Below, in pieces: positions 19,826-28,346 of a stretch of 46,474 nt of DNA. Below the pieces are notes generated by a model, which saw nothing but the letters and a program-made list of their open reading frames with translations, made no database searches and was not told the origin of the DNA. The first letter of the stretch is position 1, and each line of letters begins with the position of its first letter. The stretch covers positions 1-46,474 of IMG/VR virus record IMGVR_UViG_3300031758_009207. One strand, given 5' to 3'. Source of the DNA: a virus. The position numbers were made by a program, and so were the translations under genes.

Positions 19826-20987
19826 TAATTAATCTCACAAAATGCCACTTTGAAAATAAGTGTTGATATCTTCCTCTTACTTTTCCAAAATCTCGTTGGC
19901 TTCTTTCCACTCCTAAGTACAATCTTTTATCTAATTGAGATAAAAATAGACTATTCATATCTAAAAAGCTATCACGGCATTTGGTTAATTCTGGATGCTC
20001 AAAAATCCAAAAATGTTTATCTTCTCTATCTGCAATATTTGGTTTATCAGCCTGAAAATTATTTGTCCAATTATCATATAATACTTGCCTTGCTACAGAG
20101 TTTTGCATTCGAATAGATAATAATGTAAAATCAAGTGGCCAATCTTTACTTACATCTGAATAATAATATTGTCTTAAATGAAAATTATCATCAACATATG
20201 ATGACAACTGATAGGCTTGTTCCATAGCTAATATTGGAAATTTTGGAGACCAATAAAAATATTCAGTTCCATATCTATTTTCTTGCGAAGGAATTCCCAT
20301 CCCTGTACCAGTGTCGGTAAAACTCATAAACCATTTATTATCTCTATAAGCTAACAAAGGTTTATCTATTCCATAAATGGATCCAACTTTTTTACCCTTA
20401 TTTAATTTGAGCAATTCCGATTTACTATATGTCAACATAAAAGGTATTTCTATATCATTCCATGTGTTAACGTGATGCCATAAATCTTCTGTATAAATTT
20501 CAGGACTTAAATTATCTGTCCAATCTGCAATATTGATTTTAATCTGAGGATGATACTGTGACAGCCAATCAAGAACAGGTTTAATAGCATAATCCCATTC
20601 ACTAAGAGTGTTTCTTGCCGAGGTGTCCAATTTATTAGCTTTGTAAACTTGAGATTTTATAGCGGCCATTGGCCATTTCACACAAACTTCATCTAATTTA
20701 ATACCGTTGTCTATAAACGATCTAAGAACGTTATAGCTATCGGCGCCTCCCGAAAAATATAAAATTAGATAATCGTAGCTATCTCTAATCTGTTGAGCAC
20801 GTTGTTGATAAAGTTTTTTGAGAGAAACTTTTCCCAACAAGGATCTATCAAAATTGTTCCAAATTTGATCAAAATATATGTAACTAACTTCCTGATTGGT
20901 TTCGGTAGCAAACACCAATGCTTGAAATTTATTTTTAAATTTCGTAGCACCTACCTGCCAAAATCCTTCTACTTCTTGATTAAACAT
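19818..20987 (-). CDS. PP-loop ATP pyrophosphatase, leaderless late gene
   Basis: A 389-residue protein. PP-loop YFSGGADSY (~78-85), at the same distance from the N-terminus as in the 310-residue paralogue at 15446. The C-terminal domain is unlike known glutamine-dependent asparagine synthetases. The longer TTG start at 21005 overlaps the promoter; ATG at 20987 begins five bases after a perfect TATAAATA, at the predicted transcript start. It overlaps the ATP-grasp gene by eight bases, so the two ATP-using enzymes are probably coupled and may act on one substrate. Confidence 0.78.
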   Translation of the reverse strand: MFNQEVEGFWQVGATKFKNKFQALVFATETNQEVSYIYFDQIWNNFDRSLLGKVSLKKLYQQRAQQIRDSYDYLILYFSGGADSYNVLRSFIDNGIKLDEVCVKWPMAAIKSQVYKANKLDTSARNTLSEWDYAIKPVLDWLSQYHPQIKINIADWTDNLSPEIYTEDLWHHVNTWNDIEIPFMLTYSKSELLKLNKGKKVGSIYGIDKPLLAYRDNKWFMSFTDTGTGMGIPSQENRYGTEYFYWSPKFPILAMEQAYQLSSYVDDNFHLRQYYYSDVSKDWPLDFTLLSIRMQNSVARQVLYDNWTNNFQADKPNIADREDKHFWIFEHPELTKCRDSFLDMNSLFLSQLDKRLYLGVERSQRDFGKVRGRYQHLFSKWHFVRLINE

Positions 20988-20992
20988 GTTCA

Positions 20993-21000
20993 TATTTATA
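20993..21000 (-). promoter_or_regulatory. T4 late promoter, exact consensus
   Basis: TATAAATA on the minus strand, five bases before ATG 20987. In T4 the transcript begins six bases after this box, which is the A of that ATG. Confidence 0.7.
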
Positions 21001-21028
21001 GACAAAAAAAATTATAGAAAATTAATAT

Positions 21029-21036
21029 AATAAATA
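21029..21036 (+). promoter_or_regulatory. T4-type late promoter
   Basis: AATAAATA followed by seven bases and ATG 21044, leaving a leader of about two bases. It is divergent to the TATAAATA at 20993. Confidence 0.6.
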
Positions 21037-21043
21037 CTTTACC

Positions 21044-21538
21044 ATGATATTACAGCCACTATATAAATTTATCAATTTCCAAACTTTGCAGAAAGAAGTT
21101 TTGGAATTGGTAAAAAAAATTAACGTTAACGACAATCAGCTAATATGTCAAGGATTAGAAAACGGTTCAAATGATTGGGTCACAGGTATTGGCCGTATTG
21201 AAGAATTAGAAGAACAACAGGAACGAAATTATAAATTTATATATCCAGAGCTTCATGGGACACTTCTAGAAAAATTTATTAAAGACCACAATGGTTTTAG
21301 AACTAGAATAATGTTAATGAATTCTAGAAAATGTTATTCTATCCATCGAGATCCAACCCCTAGATTGCATTTACCTATAATCACAAATGATCAGTGTTGG
21401 ATGATATGGCCATATAAAAATGAATGTCATCAACTACATGAGGGAGTTGTGTATCGAGCAGATACAACACAAGATCACACTTTTATTAATGGATCTTTAG
21501 ATCAAATTAGAATACATATTGTAATGTGTATTGATTGA
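21044..21538 (+). CDS. 2OG-Fe(II) oxygenase, Asp/Arg hydroxylase-like (short)
   Basis: A 164-residue minimal beta-helix protein. HxD in CYSIHRDPTPRLHLPI, then MIWPYKN, LHEGVVYRADTTQDHTFIN with the distal histidine, and QIRIHIV with a likely 2OG-binding arginine. This order matches the aspartyl/asparaginyl hydroxylase group. Shortest of the island's oxygenases. Followed after six bases by the RTDIPH paralogue at 21545. Substrate unknown. Confidence 0.8.
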   Translation: MILQPLYKFINFQTLQKEVLELVKKINVNDNQLICQGLENGSNDWVTGIGRIEELEEQQERNYKFIYPELHGTLLEKFIKDHNGFRTRIMLMNSRKCYSIHRDPTPRLHLPIITNDQCWMIWPYKNECHQLHEGVVYRADTTQDHTFINGSLDQIRIHIVMCID

Positions 21539-21544
21539 TAATAT

Positions 21545-22120
21545 ATGAAAAATACTACAAATTACACTCAATTTAAATTTCCTTTCGATGACATTTTAAA
21601 GCCGGGAGTCACCTTAGATGGAAGATTTTCAAGACATGATACCTGGGGCTTAGATTTCTTGCCTATAGATGAACTAGTGAAAGATGATGTATCGAAATTT
21701 TTTGAAGAAAAAGGTCTTCCTTTAAAAAATATATATTTTATGTATGGACCTGCGCAAGAATCTTTAGTTATTCATGTTGACGGATTTGTTGAAGAGAATG
21801 GAACCTTTCACGGAATTCATTGCGGGTTAAATTGGATTTATGGTTCTACAAATCATGTAATGAAATGGTATTCGTCAGATACCGTTGGCGAAACATCTGT
21901 AAACAAAGAAGGGCTCCGTAGAACAAGATGGTCAGCAAGTGACTGCGTATCTATTGAAGAATTAACAATCTCTGTACCAACTTTAGTGAGAACAGATATA
22001 CCTCATAATGTAGTTAATTTCAGCAATGAAAAAAGATTCTGTGTAAGTTTAAGATTTGCTGATATAACTTTGACATATCAGCAAGTTCGAGAAAAACTGC
22101 TAGATTATATTTTAATTTAA
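21545..22120 (+). CDS. 2OG-Fe(II) oxygenase-like, RTDIPH subfamily paralogue
   Basis: A 191-residue protein. HxD in LVIHVDGF, then GIHCGLNWIYGS, and distal half PTLVRTDIPHNVVNFSNEKR with CVSLRFAD. The distal module and the trailing TYQ helix match those of the protein at 14854, so they probably arose by duplication; they now sit 6 kb apart on opposite strands. It overlaps the end of the convergent gene at 22112 by nine bases. Substrate unknown. Confidence 0.75.
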   Translation: MKNTTNYTQFKFPFDDILKPGVTLDGRFSRHDTWGLDFLPIDELVKDDVSKFFEEKGLPLKNIYFMYGPAQESLVIHVDGFVEENGTFHGIHCGLNWIYGSTNHVMKWYSSDTVGETSVNKEGLRRTRWSASDCVSIEELTISVPTLVRTDIPHNVVNFSNEKRFCVSLRFADITLTYQQVREKLLDYILI

Positions 22121-22501
22121 ATGCGGCAGTACTCTAGTCAATCCTAGCTTTATTTCGTCTACAGCCATAGGGTCGTTATCTAATCCGAACACAGGTTCGT
22201 TAGCTATTCCAGTAAGTTTATGGTTGCATTTAATCAGATAGTTAAGTCTAGAAAGAAAATAAGTGGATATCTCAGAGGTAATTGTGTCAGTAAATTCTTT
22301 GCATTTTTCAACAGATTCGTAATTGTATACAGACACCAGTGTTAATCCGTCTTCAGTCCTAGAAATTTCACGACTGATTACTAGTCCCGAATTTTGTCTA
22401 ATAGTATCAATGATCTCCTGAAAGGCAGCTCCTTCGGGAGTATCCATGTAGAACGGATATTCTTGTGTTGGTCTTTCATAAGTCCAGGTTACTGTTAGCA
22501 T
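22112..22501 (-). CDS. Hypothetical protein, possible ferredoxin-like dimer fold
   Basis: A 129-residue protein starting MLTVTWTYERPTQ; ATG at 22501 has GAGGA upstream, and a longer ATG at 22639 would run through the promoter region of the radical SAM gene. The beta-alpha-beta-beta layout (LVISREISRTEDGLTLVSVYNYES) recalls small stress-response (ABM-like) folds, as does the protein at 30822, but there are no decisive residues. A minus-strand ATAAATA box lies at ~22527-22533. Function unknown. Confidence 0.65.
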   Translation of the reverse strand: MLTVTWTYERPTQEYPFYMDTPEGAAFQEIIDTIRQNSGLVISREISRTEDGLTLVSVYNYESVEKCKEFTDTITSEISTYFLSRLNYLIKCNHKLTGIANEPVFGLDNDPMAVDEIKLGLTRVLPHLN

Positions 22502-22543
22502 ATTAGTTCCTCGTTTAAATACATTATTATTTATCCAAGAGAT

Positions 22544-23467
22544 ATGACAACACTTTATACACCCATCCATTTTAAAAAAAATAACGAAATAGATCCGGAA
22601 AACAGCGAATTTAAAATAGTCTATGTAGACATTGTTCATCGTTGCAATATGGAATGCAGCAATTGCTATCTGCCAAACAGAAGCTACAAAGACATAGCAT
22701 TTAACAAACTCATTGAAACTATAAGCAAATTTAAAAAAAGAACAGAATTTAGATTAATAGGTGGGGAGCCTACATTACACAAAGATTTACCTAAGATCAT
22801 AAAACTTATAACAAGTATGCCTCTCAAGCATCGAATAGTTTTAGTCACAAACGGATTGCGTTTAGCAAATGAAACTTACGTAAAAAAATTAGTGGATGCT
22901 GGATTAAAAACAGTCTATCTTAGCATGAACGGTGCTGACGATGACACAGTTTATGCCACTATGGATAATTTACGATGTGCAAAGAAAAAAGTTAAAGCAT
23001 TTCAAAATTGCGTGGATAATAAGATAAAACTAGCTATTGGTTGTATTTTAGCCAAGGGAATAAATGAACATGTTCCAGATCGCCTGAAAGAGTTAATACA
23101 AAAAAATAATTATCCAGTGGCGTTGGAGTTTAGAAATGTAGGACAAATCGGTAGATATTCTTTAGAAAAAAATCAAAATTATTCTAGAAAAGAAATTTTA
23201 GATATTTTAGAAAAAGTTTTTAATTTTGATTCTAATACAGAAGATTGGAAAAATAGTTTAATAGATGATGATTCTTATAGCTGGCATTTTCCTTTAGAAA
23301 AAGCCAAGGCAAAACTGTGTAAGACTACTTCTCTACGTATTACTGATTGGAGTTTAATGGATGAGGGATATCCTGCACAGGACAATCTTAAAAGAGGCAG
23401 GATTACGGAAAATTTTAAACTGGCTCCTTTTTTCGAGCACCTACGTGAAAACGAAAACGGATATTAA
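22544..23467 (+). CDS. Radical SAM enzyme
   Basis: A 307-residue radical SAM protein. The 4Fe-4S motif CNMECSNC gives Cys 34, 38, 41, followed by RLIGGEPTLHKDL (GGEP motif for SAM binding) and VTNGLRL, YLSMNGAD. The C-terminal ~100 residues lack an obvious SPASM cysteine cluster. It would need iron-sulfur cluster supply, and IscU/IscA are encoded at 45 kb. Neighbours are an oxygenase pair and a TauD homologue. Substrate unknown; peptide or small-molecule modification are possible. Confidence 0.9.
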   Translation: MTTLYTPIHFKKNNEIDPENSEFKIVYVDIVHRCNMECSNCYLPNRSYKDIAFNKLIETISKFKKRTEFRLIGGEPTLHKDLPKIIKLITSMPLKHRIVLVTNGLRLANETYVKKLVDAGLKTVYLSMNGADDDTVYATMDNLRCAKKKVKAFQNCVDNKIKLAIGCILAKGINEHVPDRLKELIQKNNYPVALEFRNVGQIGRYSLEKNQNYSRKEILDILEKVFNFDSNTEDWKNSLIDDDSYSWHFPLEKAKAKLCKTTSLRITDWSLMDEGYPAQDNLKRGRITENFKLAPFFEHLRENENGY

Positions 23468-23468
23468 A

Positions 23469-24299
23469 TTATTTTATTGTGACACGATACAGAGATCGTC
23501 GGTGCCCGTCATATCCACCAGTAGCTCTGTGTAAGGTACAACGATTATCCCAGAGCACTAGTTGGTTATTAGTCCACCGATGTGTATAAATAAATTTTGG
23601 ATTTTTCTGGTGATTAAAAATTTCTGCTAGTATTTTGTAAGATTTATCTTTGTCTAACCCTTCAATCCCAATAGTATAACCTCGATTGCAGTTGATTACT
23701 TTCTTGCCTGTTTCAGGATGCTCTAACACCAACGGGTGATGTTGGATTTCATAGGCTTCGTCTGAATATCTAAGTTTCATTGACCTGCCAACATCTGACA
23801 CACCGTATCTAGCATCGGGCGCATATCCGCGTCTAGCAGAATTTATTCCTCGATGGTTTTCTAAAATCTGTTTAAGGTCATCGTGAAGCGTGTCATATGC
23901 TTTATACAGATTGGAAAATAGTGTATCGCCGCCGTGCGGTGGAATTTCTTTAGCATATAGTGCAGTTCCTTTTGGTGGCTCTTTCATGTGGAACCAATCA
24001 GAATGCCAACCTTCGGCAAATATTTCAGTAGATTCGTTAGGCTCTCTCAGCACTTCTGCTACATAGTTTGATCCGTTAATTGGATCAATAAACGGATCTC
24101 GACAATGTTCACCAAAATATAATACAAATTTTTCCAAGTCATTCACTGTAAGGTGCTGATCAACAAAAATCAATACTTGGTACTTATTCCATAATTCTTT
24201 TATTTCTGTTATGAGGTGTGAATCTATTTTGGAAGAAAAATCTACGCCACTAATATAGGCGCCGTATTGAGTGTCTGTTGGAGTAATTGAAATTTTCAT
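23469..24299 (-). CDS. TauD/TfdA-family 2OG dioxygenase
   Basis: A 276-residue alpha-ketoglutarate dioxygenase of the taurine-dioxygenase family. Iron-binding HxD in EGWHSDWFHM (~99-108), PKGTALYAKEIPPHGGDTLFSN typical of the family, and the C-terminal LHRATGGYDGHRR with distal histidine and 2OG-binding arginine. Near-full length. TauD relatives hydroxylate taurine, 2,4-D or free amino acids or form rings in antibiotics. Start overlaps the upstream desaturase stop (ATGA). Substrate unknown. Confidence 0.92.
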   Translation of the reverse strand: MKISITPTDTQYGAYISGVDFSSKIDSHLITEIKELWNKYQVLIFVDQHLTVNDLEKFVLYFGEHCRDPFIDPINGSNYVAEVLREPNESTEIFAEGWHSDWFHMKEPPKGTALYAKEIPPHGGDTLFSNLYKAYDTLHDDLKQILENHRGINSARRGYAPDARYGVSDVGRSMKLRYSDEAYEIQHHPLVLEHPETGKKVINCNRGYTIGIEGLDKDKSYKILAEIFNHQKNPKFIYTHRWTNNQLVLWDNRCTLHRATGGYDGHRRSLYRVTIK

Positions 24300-25057
24300 A
24301 ATTTAAAAAATTTGTTTATAATTATACCAAAAAAATCGTAGTCGTGAGATTCTACTTTGGTAGTAGAACTTGCTGCATGTGCATGGTGATTATTATGGAG
24401 GTGACCCCCTTTTAAAAGAAAAATCATTGCTGTTGAATTTTTGTTTCTGCTACTTTCCCCTGTGACAAAATCTTGTGTTCCTATTCCGTCATGGCAATAA
24501 ATGTTTACCAATCCGTTTAAATACAATCCTAATATTGCTGAAAAACTAAAAATATAAACATAAGGGACAAGTCCAAAAAGAAATATAAAGATTATAGAAA
24601 ATCCTATATATAATTCATAATACCATTTGGCAAGAAATCTAAATCTAAAATCTTTTAGATAGTCTCGTACCATTGACGGATTTACTGAAATAGGATTTAA
24701 CCAATATAGAACTTTTAATTTTCCTTTAAGTGGGGTGTGCGGATCTTTTTCTGTATCAGTGAATGCATGATGCATTCGATGTATACCTATGTAGGATAAC
24801 AACGGCCCTTGCATATTAAAGAAATGTAAAAATATCAATAGATTTTCTTTAAATTTTGTAGTCTTAAAACTTTTATGTGTGAAATATCTATGGGCACCTA
24901 TTTCGTCTCCTATGCCTTTAAATAATTCTTTAGCAACTAGGCCAGCAAGTATTCCTAAAAAACTAAAATGATAAAATAACACCCAAAGTAAAAGTCCATG
25001 TTGAATCAATATTAACGAATGATGATAGCGATGAAAAGTATAAGTTCCTATCTGCAT
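24296..25057 (-). CDS. Membrane fatty-acid desaturase
   Basis: A 253-residue di-iron desaturase. Boxes HRYFTH (56-61), HRMHH (93-97; one residue shorter than the usual HxxHH with R) and HNNHH (221-225). Hydrophobic segments at ~15-42, ~70-90, ~150-185. It differs throughout from the other two desaturases, so the three are old paralogues or separate acquisitions. Translationally coupled on both sides: TAATG with the upstream desaturase, ATGA with TauD. Confidence 0.9.
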   Translation of the reverse strand: MQIGTYTFHRYHHSLILIQHGLLLWVLFYHFSFLGILAGLVAKELFKGIGDEIGAHRYFTHKSFKTTKFKENLLIFLHFFNMQGPLLSYIGIHRMHHAFTDTEKDPHTPLKGKLKVLYWLNPISVNPSMVRDYLKDFRFRFLAKWYYELYIGFSIIFIFLFGLVPYVYIFSFSAILGLYLNGLVNIYCHDGIGTQDFVTGESSRNKNSTAMIFLLKGGHLHNNHHAHAASSTTKVESHDYDFFGIIINKFFKL

Positions 25058-25869
25058 TAGTCTGTTCCTGTTCTAAGCGATCCAGGTTTAGCTATCAGCT
25101 CAATAATTCGTCTAGCAAAATCAAAATCTCCAGGATGTGTTTCATAGCTGTAATGTCCGGGACGTGCATGATGATTATTATGCAATCCGCTGCCCAGTGT
25201 AATCCAATTAAAGATACCTCTTAAATTTCTGCTGTTATCTCCTGTTTCGTGTTCTCTAGTTCCATAGTTTGGCGTGTGTCCAAAAGTTGCAATTATTGCT
25301 TCACTATGCGTTTGCAAAACTCCAGCACCCATAAAAAAGAAAACGGCTAATTCCCATTTTATAACAAATAACAATACAAATGTGATCCAGAAAATTTTAT
25401 AGTAATGATCGCTCATAAATTTCATTACAGGATCTCTAAGCATTTTTCTACAAAACATCGGGTTAAGTTTAGGAGGATTGTTCTGCCATGTCAAATACGC
25501 ATGCCAAAAACCTTTAGTAGGAGTATGAGGATCTAGATCAGTATCACTATATCTATGATGATAGGGAGTATGTATGTTTGCCATCCAAACTGGACTGCCT
25601 CTGCCTGCTAGCAGTCCTAGATATACTCCAACAATTTCTAAAATTTTATGCGTCCGGAAGGCAGAATGTGAAATATACCTATGATAGAAAATATTAAATC
25701 CAATGAATCCAATAAAGAACCATCCTACATACGCAGCTAACAACCACCATGCCGATGTCATATCTAACAATACCATCACGATACCACTGATAAATATCAC
25801 ATGCTGCGGTATCGTTATTGTTCTTAGATTTTTATTGATTGAAATTTTTTGTAGTAGACTTGTTAACAT
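25057..25869 (-). CDS. Membrane fatty-acid desaturase (delta-9 type)
   Basis: A 270-residue di-iron desaturase. Boxes HRYISH (63-68), HTPYHH (100-105), HNNHH (230-234), with the spacing of acyl-CoA delta-9 desaturases; hydrophobic helices at ~23-62 and ~160-190. First gene of a three-gene minus-strand operon desaturase-desaturase-TauD with overlapping starts and stops. The start is 17 bases from the opposite oxygenase start. Confidence 0.92.
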   Translation of the reverse strand: MLTSLLQKISINKNLRTITIPQHVIFISGIVMVLLDMTSAWWLLAAYVGWFFIGFIGFNIFYHRYISHSAFRTHKILEIVGVYLGLLAGRGSPVWMANIHTPYHHRYSDTDLDPHTPTKGFWHAYLTWQNNPPKLNPMFCRKMLRDPVMKFMSDHYYKIFWITFVLLFVIKWELAVFFFMGAGVLQTHSEAIIATFGHTPNYGTREHETGDNSRNLRGIFNWITLGSGLHNNHHARPGHYSYETHPGDFDFARRIIELIAKPGSLRTGTD

Positions 25870-25886
25870 ACCCTTATTTAATTAAA

Positions 25887-26699
25887 ATGATTCACACCAC
25901 TCAAATTCCTTCTCAACACTGGCCAAAAAAGTTTGATCAATTTCGAGATTTGATTTATATTCCTCTAGATCTTCCAGAACCTCCCAAGGTTGATATCGAT
26001 CTATTTACAGATTGGGCCTTTACAAAAGCCCCCAAACTTGTGGGAAATATCAATCATCCTGAGACTGGTCAGAAAATTATGCATTTTGAGGAACGAGGTA
26101 TGAAAGGCTGGGGATTTTATCCCTGGATCCAAGTTAGTGCATTTCATCACGGATATAGTAATTCTTGGATTTCAGAGTTTGATAAGATATTTCCAGATGT
26201 AGTTGAATACATTCATCTTTTCCCCTATAATATATTGTCCGGAGTAACTATCCTTTTACAAAAATCAAACGTGACAGCTCCATTGCACACCGACGCCGAT
26301 GATTGGCTAGGGATGAGATTTTATCTTCACAACGAAGTCAAAGAGGATGCGTTATATTTTTGTCCTAGAAAAACCAACGAAAACAATCGCATAGCCACTT
26401 ACATTGTAGAATCAGAGAATGTGTATCCCCAAGAATGGGAGAAATACCTAGATCTAGATAAAAAAATTTACAGCAGTCATCCTTGCCAGAGGCATGCTTG
26501 GGCATTGACTAGTACGAGAGCAGCACACGGTATCGAAGCATTTGAATATGATCGATGTGCTAGGGTCACATTTTTAGTTCATTCGCATCGACCTTCTGTG
26601 AATCACAACGCCTGGAACCCTGATAAATTGTATGACTTACTCACAAGATCTTTAGACAAATATTCAGATTATGCGATATGGTGGGAATCTCCAAAATAA
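25887..26699 (+). CDS. 2OG-Fe(II) oxygenase, Asp/Asn hydroxylase-like
   Basis: A 270-residue protein. HxD in APLHTDADDWLGMRFYLHNE, distal histidine in STRAAHGIEAFEYDRCARVTFLVHS with arginines nearby. The C-terminus LDKYSDYAIWWESPK resembles that of the protein at 13545. An in-frame ATG at 25839 lies inside the divergent desaturase gene, so ATG 25887 is chosen. A hairpin terminator follows. Substrate unknown. Confidence 0.78.
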   Translation: MIHTTQIPSQHWPKKFDQFRDLIYIPLDLPEPPKVDIDLFTDWAFTKAPKLVGNINHPETGQKIMHFEERGMKGWGFYPWIQVSAFHHGYSNSWISEFDKIFPDVVEYIHLFPYNILSGVTILLQKSNVTAPLHTDADDWLGMRFYLHNEVKEDALYFCPRKTNENNRIATYIVESENVYPQEWEKYLDLDKKIYSSHPCQRHAWALTSTRAAHGIEAFEYDRCARVTFLVHSHRPSVNHNAWNPDKLYDLLTRSLDKYSDYAIWWESPK

Positions 26700-26723
26700 A
26701 AAATGCAAGTACTATAGCATTTT
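26700..26723. terminator. Bidirectional terminator between convergent genes
   Basis: AAAATGC (26700-26706) pairs with GCATTTT (26717-26723), with A-rich sequence on the left and T-rich on the right, so it could end transcripts from both directions. Confidence 0.55.
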
Positions 26724-26726
26724 GAT

Positions 26727-27368
26727 TTATAAAGAAATTAAAAAATCATTATTTCTATATTGATTTTTCAAATAGCCAATTCGATAAAGAAGATCTACAT
26801 TCCAGGTTCTATTTCTCATCATTTGCCTATATCTTGGATGTGACGGCATTGTACCAGCAGGAATAATTGCCTCGTCAAAAAATTCATACCTATCTTTTAT
26901 TATTGGTATCTGTTGTCTCATTCTATTCCAGCGGTTGGTAGTTTTAGGATTGGCCACAATAAAATCATAGGAATAATATCCTATACTCTCTGCATGTGAA
27001 ATAAGCAATGTGCTGGTGTCAGCAATACCATTATCCACAGCATTGAAGATAGAATTATTGGGACTACAAAGTATTATACATTGACGCCAAGATCTAATCA
27101 TATTCCAGAACTGACCAATAGCAATACATTTAATATTTTCTTCTTTATCAAATACTAACGCAATCTTATTTTTAGTTTGAGTTTCATTAGAAATCATTGT
27201 TTCGATAGATTTCATAAAAACAGAGATATCAAAATCTTTATCATCAAAAGGATACGACCAAATTTTAGAAGTATTCTGTCTATAATTTTTGGTATCAACT
27301 AGTAATTTTTCTAGATATACTAGATCATCGATGGTTCCAAACCTAGAGGAATATTCAGGATTTATCAT
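26727..27368 (-). CDS. Hypothetical protein, possibly GNAT-like
   Basis: A 213-residue protein. The middle (NKIALVFDKEENIKCIAIGQFWN) reads as the strand pair seen in GNAT acetyltransferases, and the C-terminus RYRQMMRNRTWNVDLLYRIGYL recurs in phage proteins I have seen as uncharacterised. The acyl-CoA loop R/QxxGxG is not visible, so the family link is weak. It overlaps the PLP enzyme gene by 14 bases and is probably in its operon. Function unknown. Confidence 0.6.
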   Translation of the reverse strand: MINPEYSSRFGTIDDLVYLEKLLVDTKNYRQNTSKIWSYPFDDKDFDISVFMKSIETMISNETQTKNKIALVFDKEENIKCIAIGQFWNMIRSWRQCIILCSPNNSIFNAVDNGIADTSTLLISHAESIGYYSYDFIVANPKTTNRWNRMRQQIPIIKDRYEFFDEAIIPAGTMPSHPRYRQMMRNRTWNVDLLYRIGYLKNQYRNNDFLISL

Positions 27369-28290
27369 AGAAGTTGTGCGGCAACATTTCTGATTTTAAA
27401 TATTTTGAAAAACAAAGTCTATTTTCTTTTATGCCGCGATTATATTCTTCGAACGACTCAGTAGAAGTTGCGAAAAAAACACACTTTGACATTTCTACTT
27501 TTAAAATTTCACAAAACTTTTCTTGTATTGACCGATATTTTTTATAATTGTAATCAGCAGTATATCTTTGTAATAGTTTTAATCCAACCGCAGCCGACAG
27601 TCTATTGACGTATTTGTTTTTATTATAAACATATAAAGCATCATCATTGTCTTCTTTGGTTAGCCTCATGCCAATTCTAAGGTGCTGTACTGGAAAATTT
27701 TTACTAAGGCTAAATGTGATATCAGTAATACATTCATAAGAAAAATCAAAATCAATTCCGCCACAAACACCAAAATAGCAACAATCGATTAATACCGGAA
27801 CTTTAAGTGCTTCACAAGTTTTTAAAACTGAATCAGTCATTACGTGTTCATTTCCAGTGCCAGCGAACGGAAGACTAAAAATTACCACGTCATTTTCTTG
27901 TATTGGTTCATCTTCAATACAGACACTCTGATCAAAATATAGATTGGCGGCTATTGAATGATACATGTATTCGCCTCGAAAATATCTTAACCTACGATTA
28001 CGATTTTTTAGATAAAATTTATCAAAAGCTTCTGTGGTTCCGTTTGAAAAGGCTAGGCCTTGGAATTTTTCTAAACCTATAACTCGATTAGAGGTGGTTT
28101 TCATTATCCATGCTTTATACTCTTTTGTAAATTTATCGTGTATTTCATCATCATTCATACAATCATTTTGCAGAACATCAACAATGATATCCGATACTTC
28201 TTGTTCTAAATCTTGATCTTTAATGCAATGTACACTACCAAAGGGTAATTTTTTTAATTCTAATAATTTATTCCAAGTATTGTTTTTCAT
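27355..28290 (-). CDS. PLP-dependent aminotransferase-fold enzyme
   Basis: A 311-residue fold-type I PLP enzyme. Visible: NGTTEAFD (~83-90) at the phosphate-cup position, VLIDCCYFG with Asp ~169 for the PLP nitrogen, and ITFSLSKNFP with the Schiff-base Lys ~197, then LRIGMRL. It may transaminate or decarboxylate an amino-acid substrate. A longer ATG at 28410 would overlap the divergent TctC gene; ATG 28290 sits four bases after a GATAAATA late box, apparently leaderless. The protein is short of the usual ~400 residues. Substrate unknown. Confidence 0.75.
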   Translation of the reverse strand: MKNNTWNKLLELKKLPFGSVHCIKDQDLEQEVSDIIVDVLQNDCMNDDEIHDKFTKEYKAWIMKTTSNRVIGLEKFQGLAFSNGTTEAFDKFYLKNRNRRLRYFRGEYMYHSIAANLYFDQSVCIEDEPIQENDVVIFSLPFAGTGNEHVMTDSVLKTCEALKVPVLIDCCYFGVCGGIDFDFSYECITDITFSLSKNFPVQHLRIGMRLTKEDNDDALYVYNKNKYVNRLSAAVGLKLLQRYTADYNYKKYRSIQEKFCEILKVEMSKCVFFATSTESFEEYNRGIKENRLCFSKYLKSEMLPHNFYDKS

Positions 28291-28294
28291 GAAA

Positions 28295-28302
28295 TATTTA
28301 TC
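28295..28302 (-). promoter_or_regulatory. T4-type late promoter
   Basis: GATAAATA on the minus strand, four bases before ATG 28290, so the transcript would begin at or just inside the start codon. Confidence 0.6.
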
Positions 28303-28346
28303 ATAGCACTTTATTGCATAAATATTTTCACTTACGGAGATGAATA

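Noticed and set aside
15446-20987. QueC (deazapurine) identity for the PP-loop proteins, which would pair with QueD
   Set aside because: Both are longer than QueC and lack its zinc-binding cysteines; the association with oxygenases is stronger.
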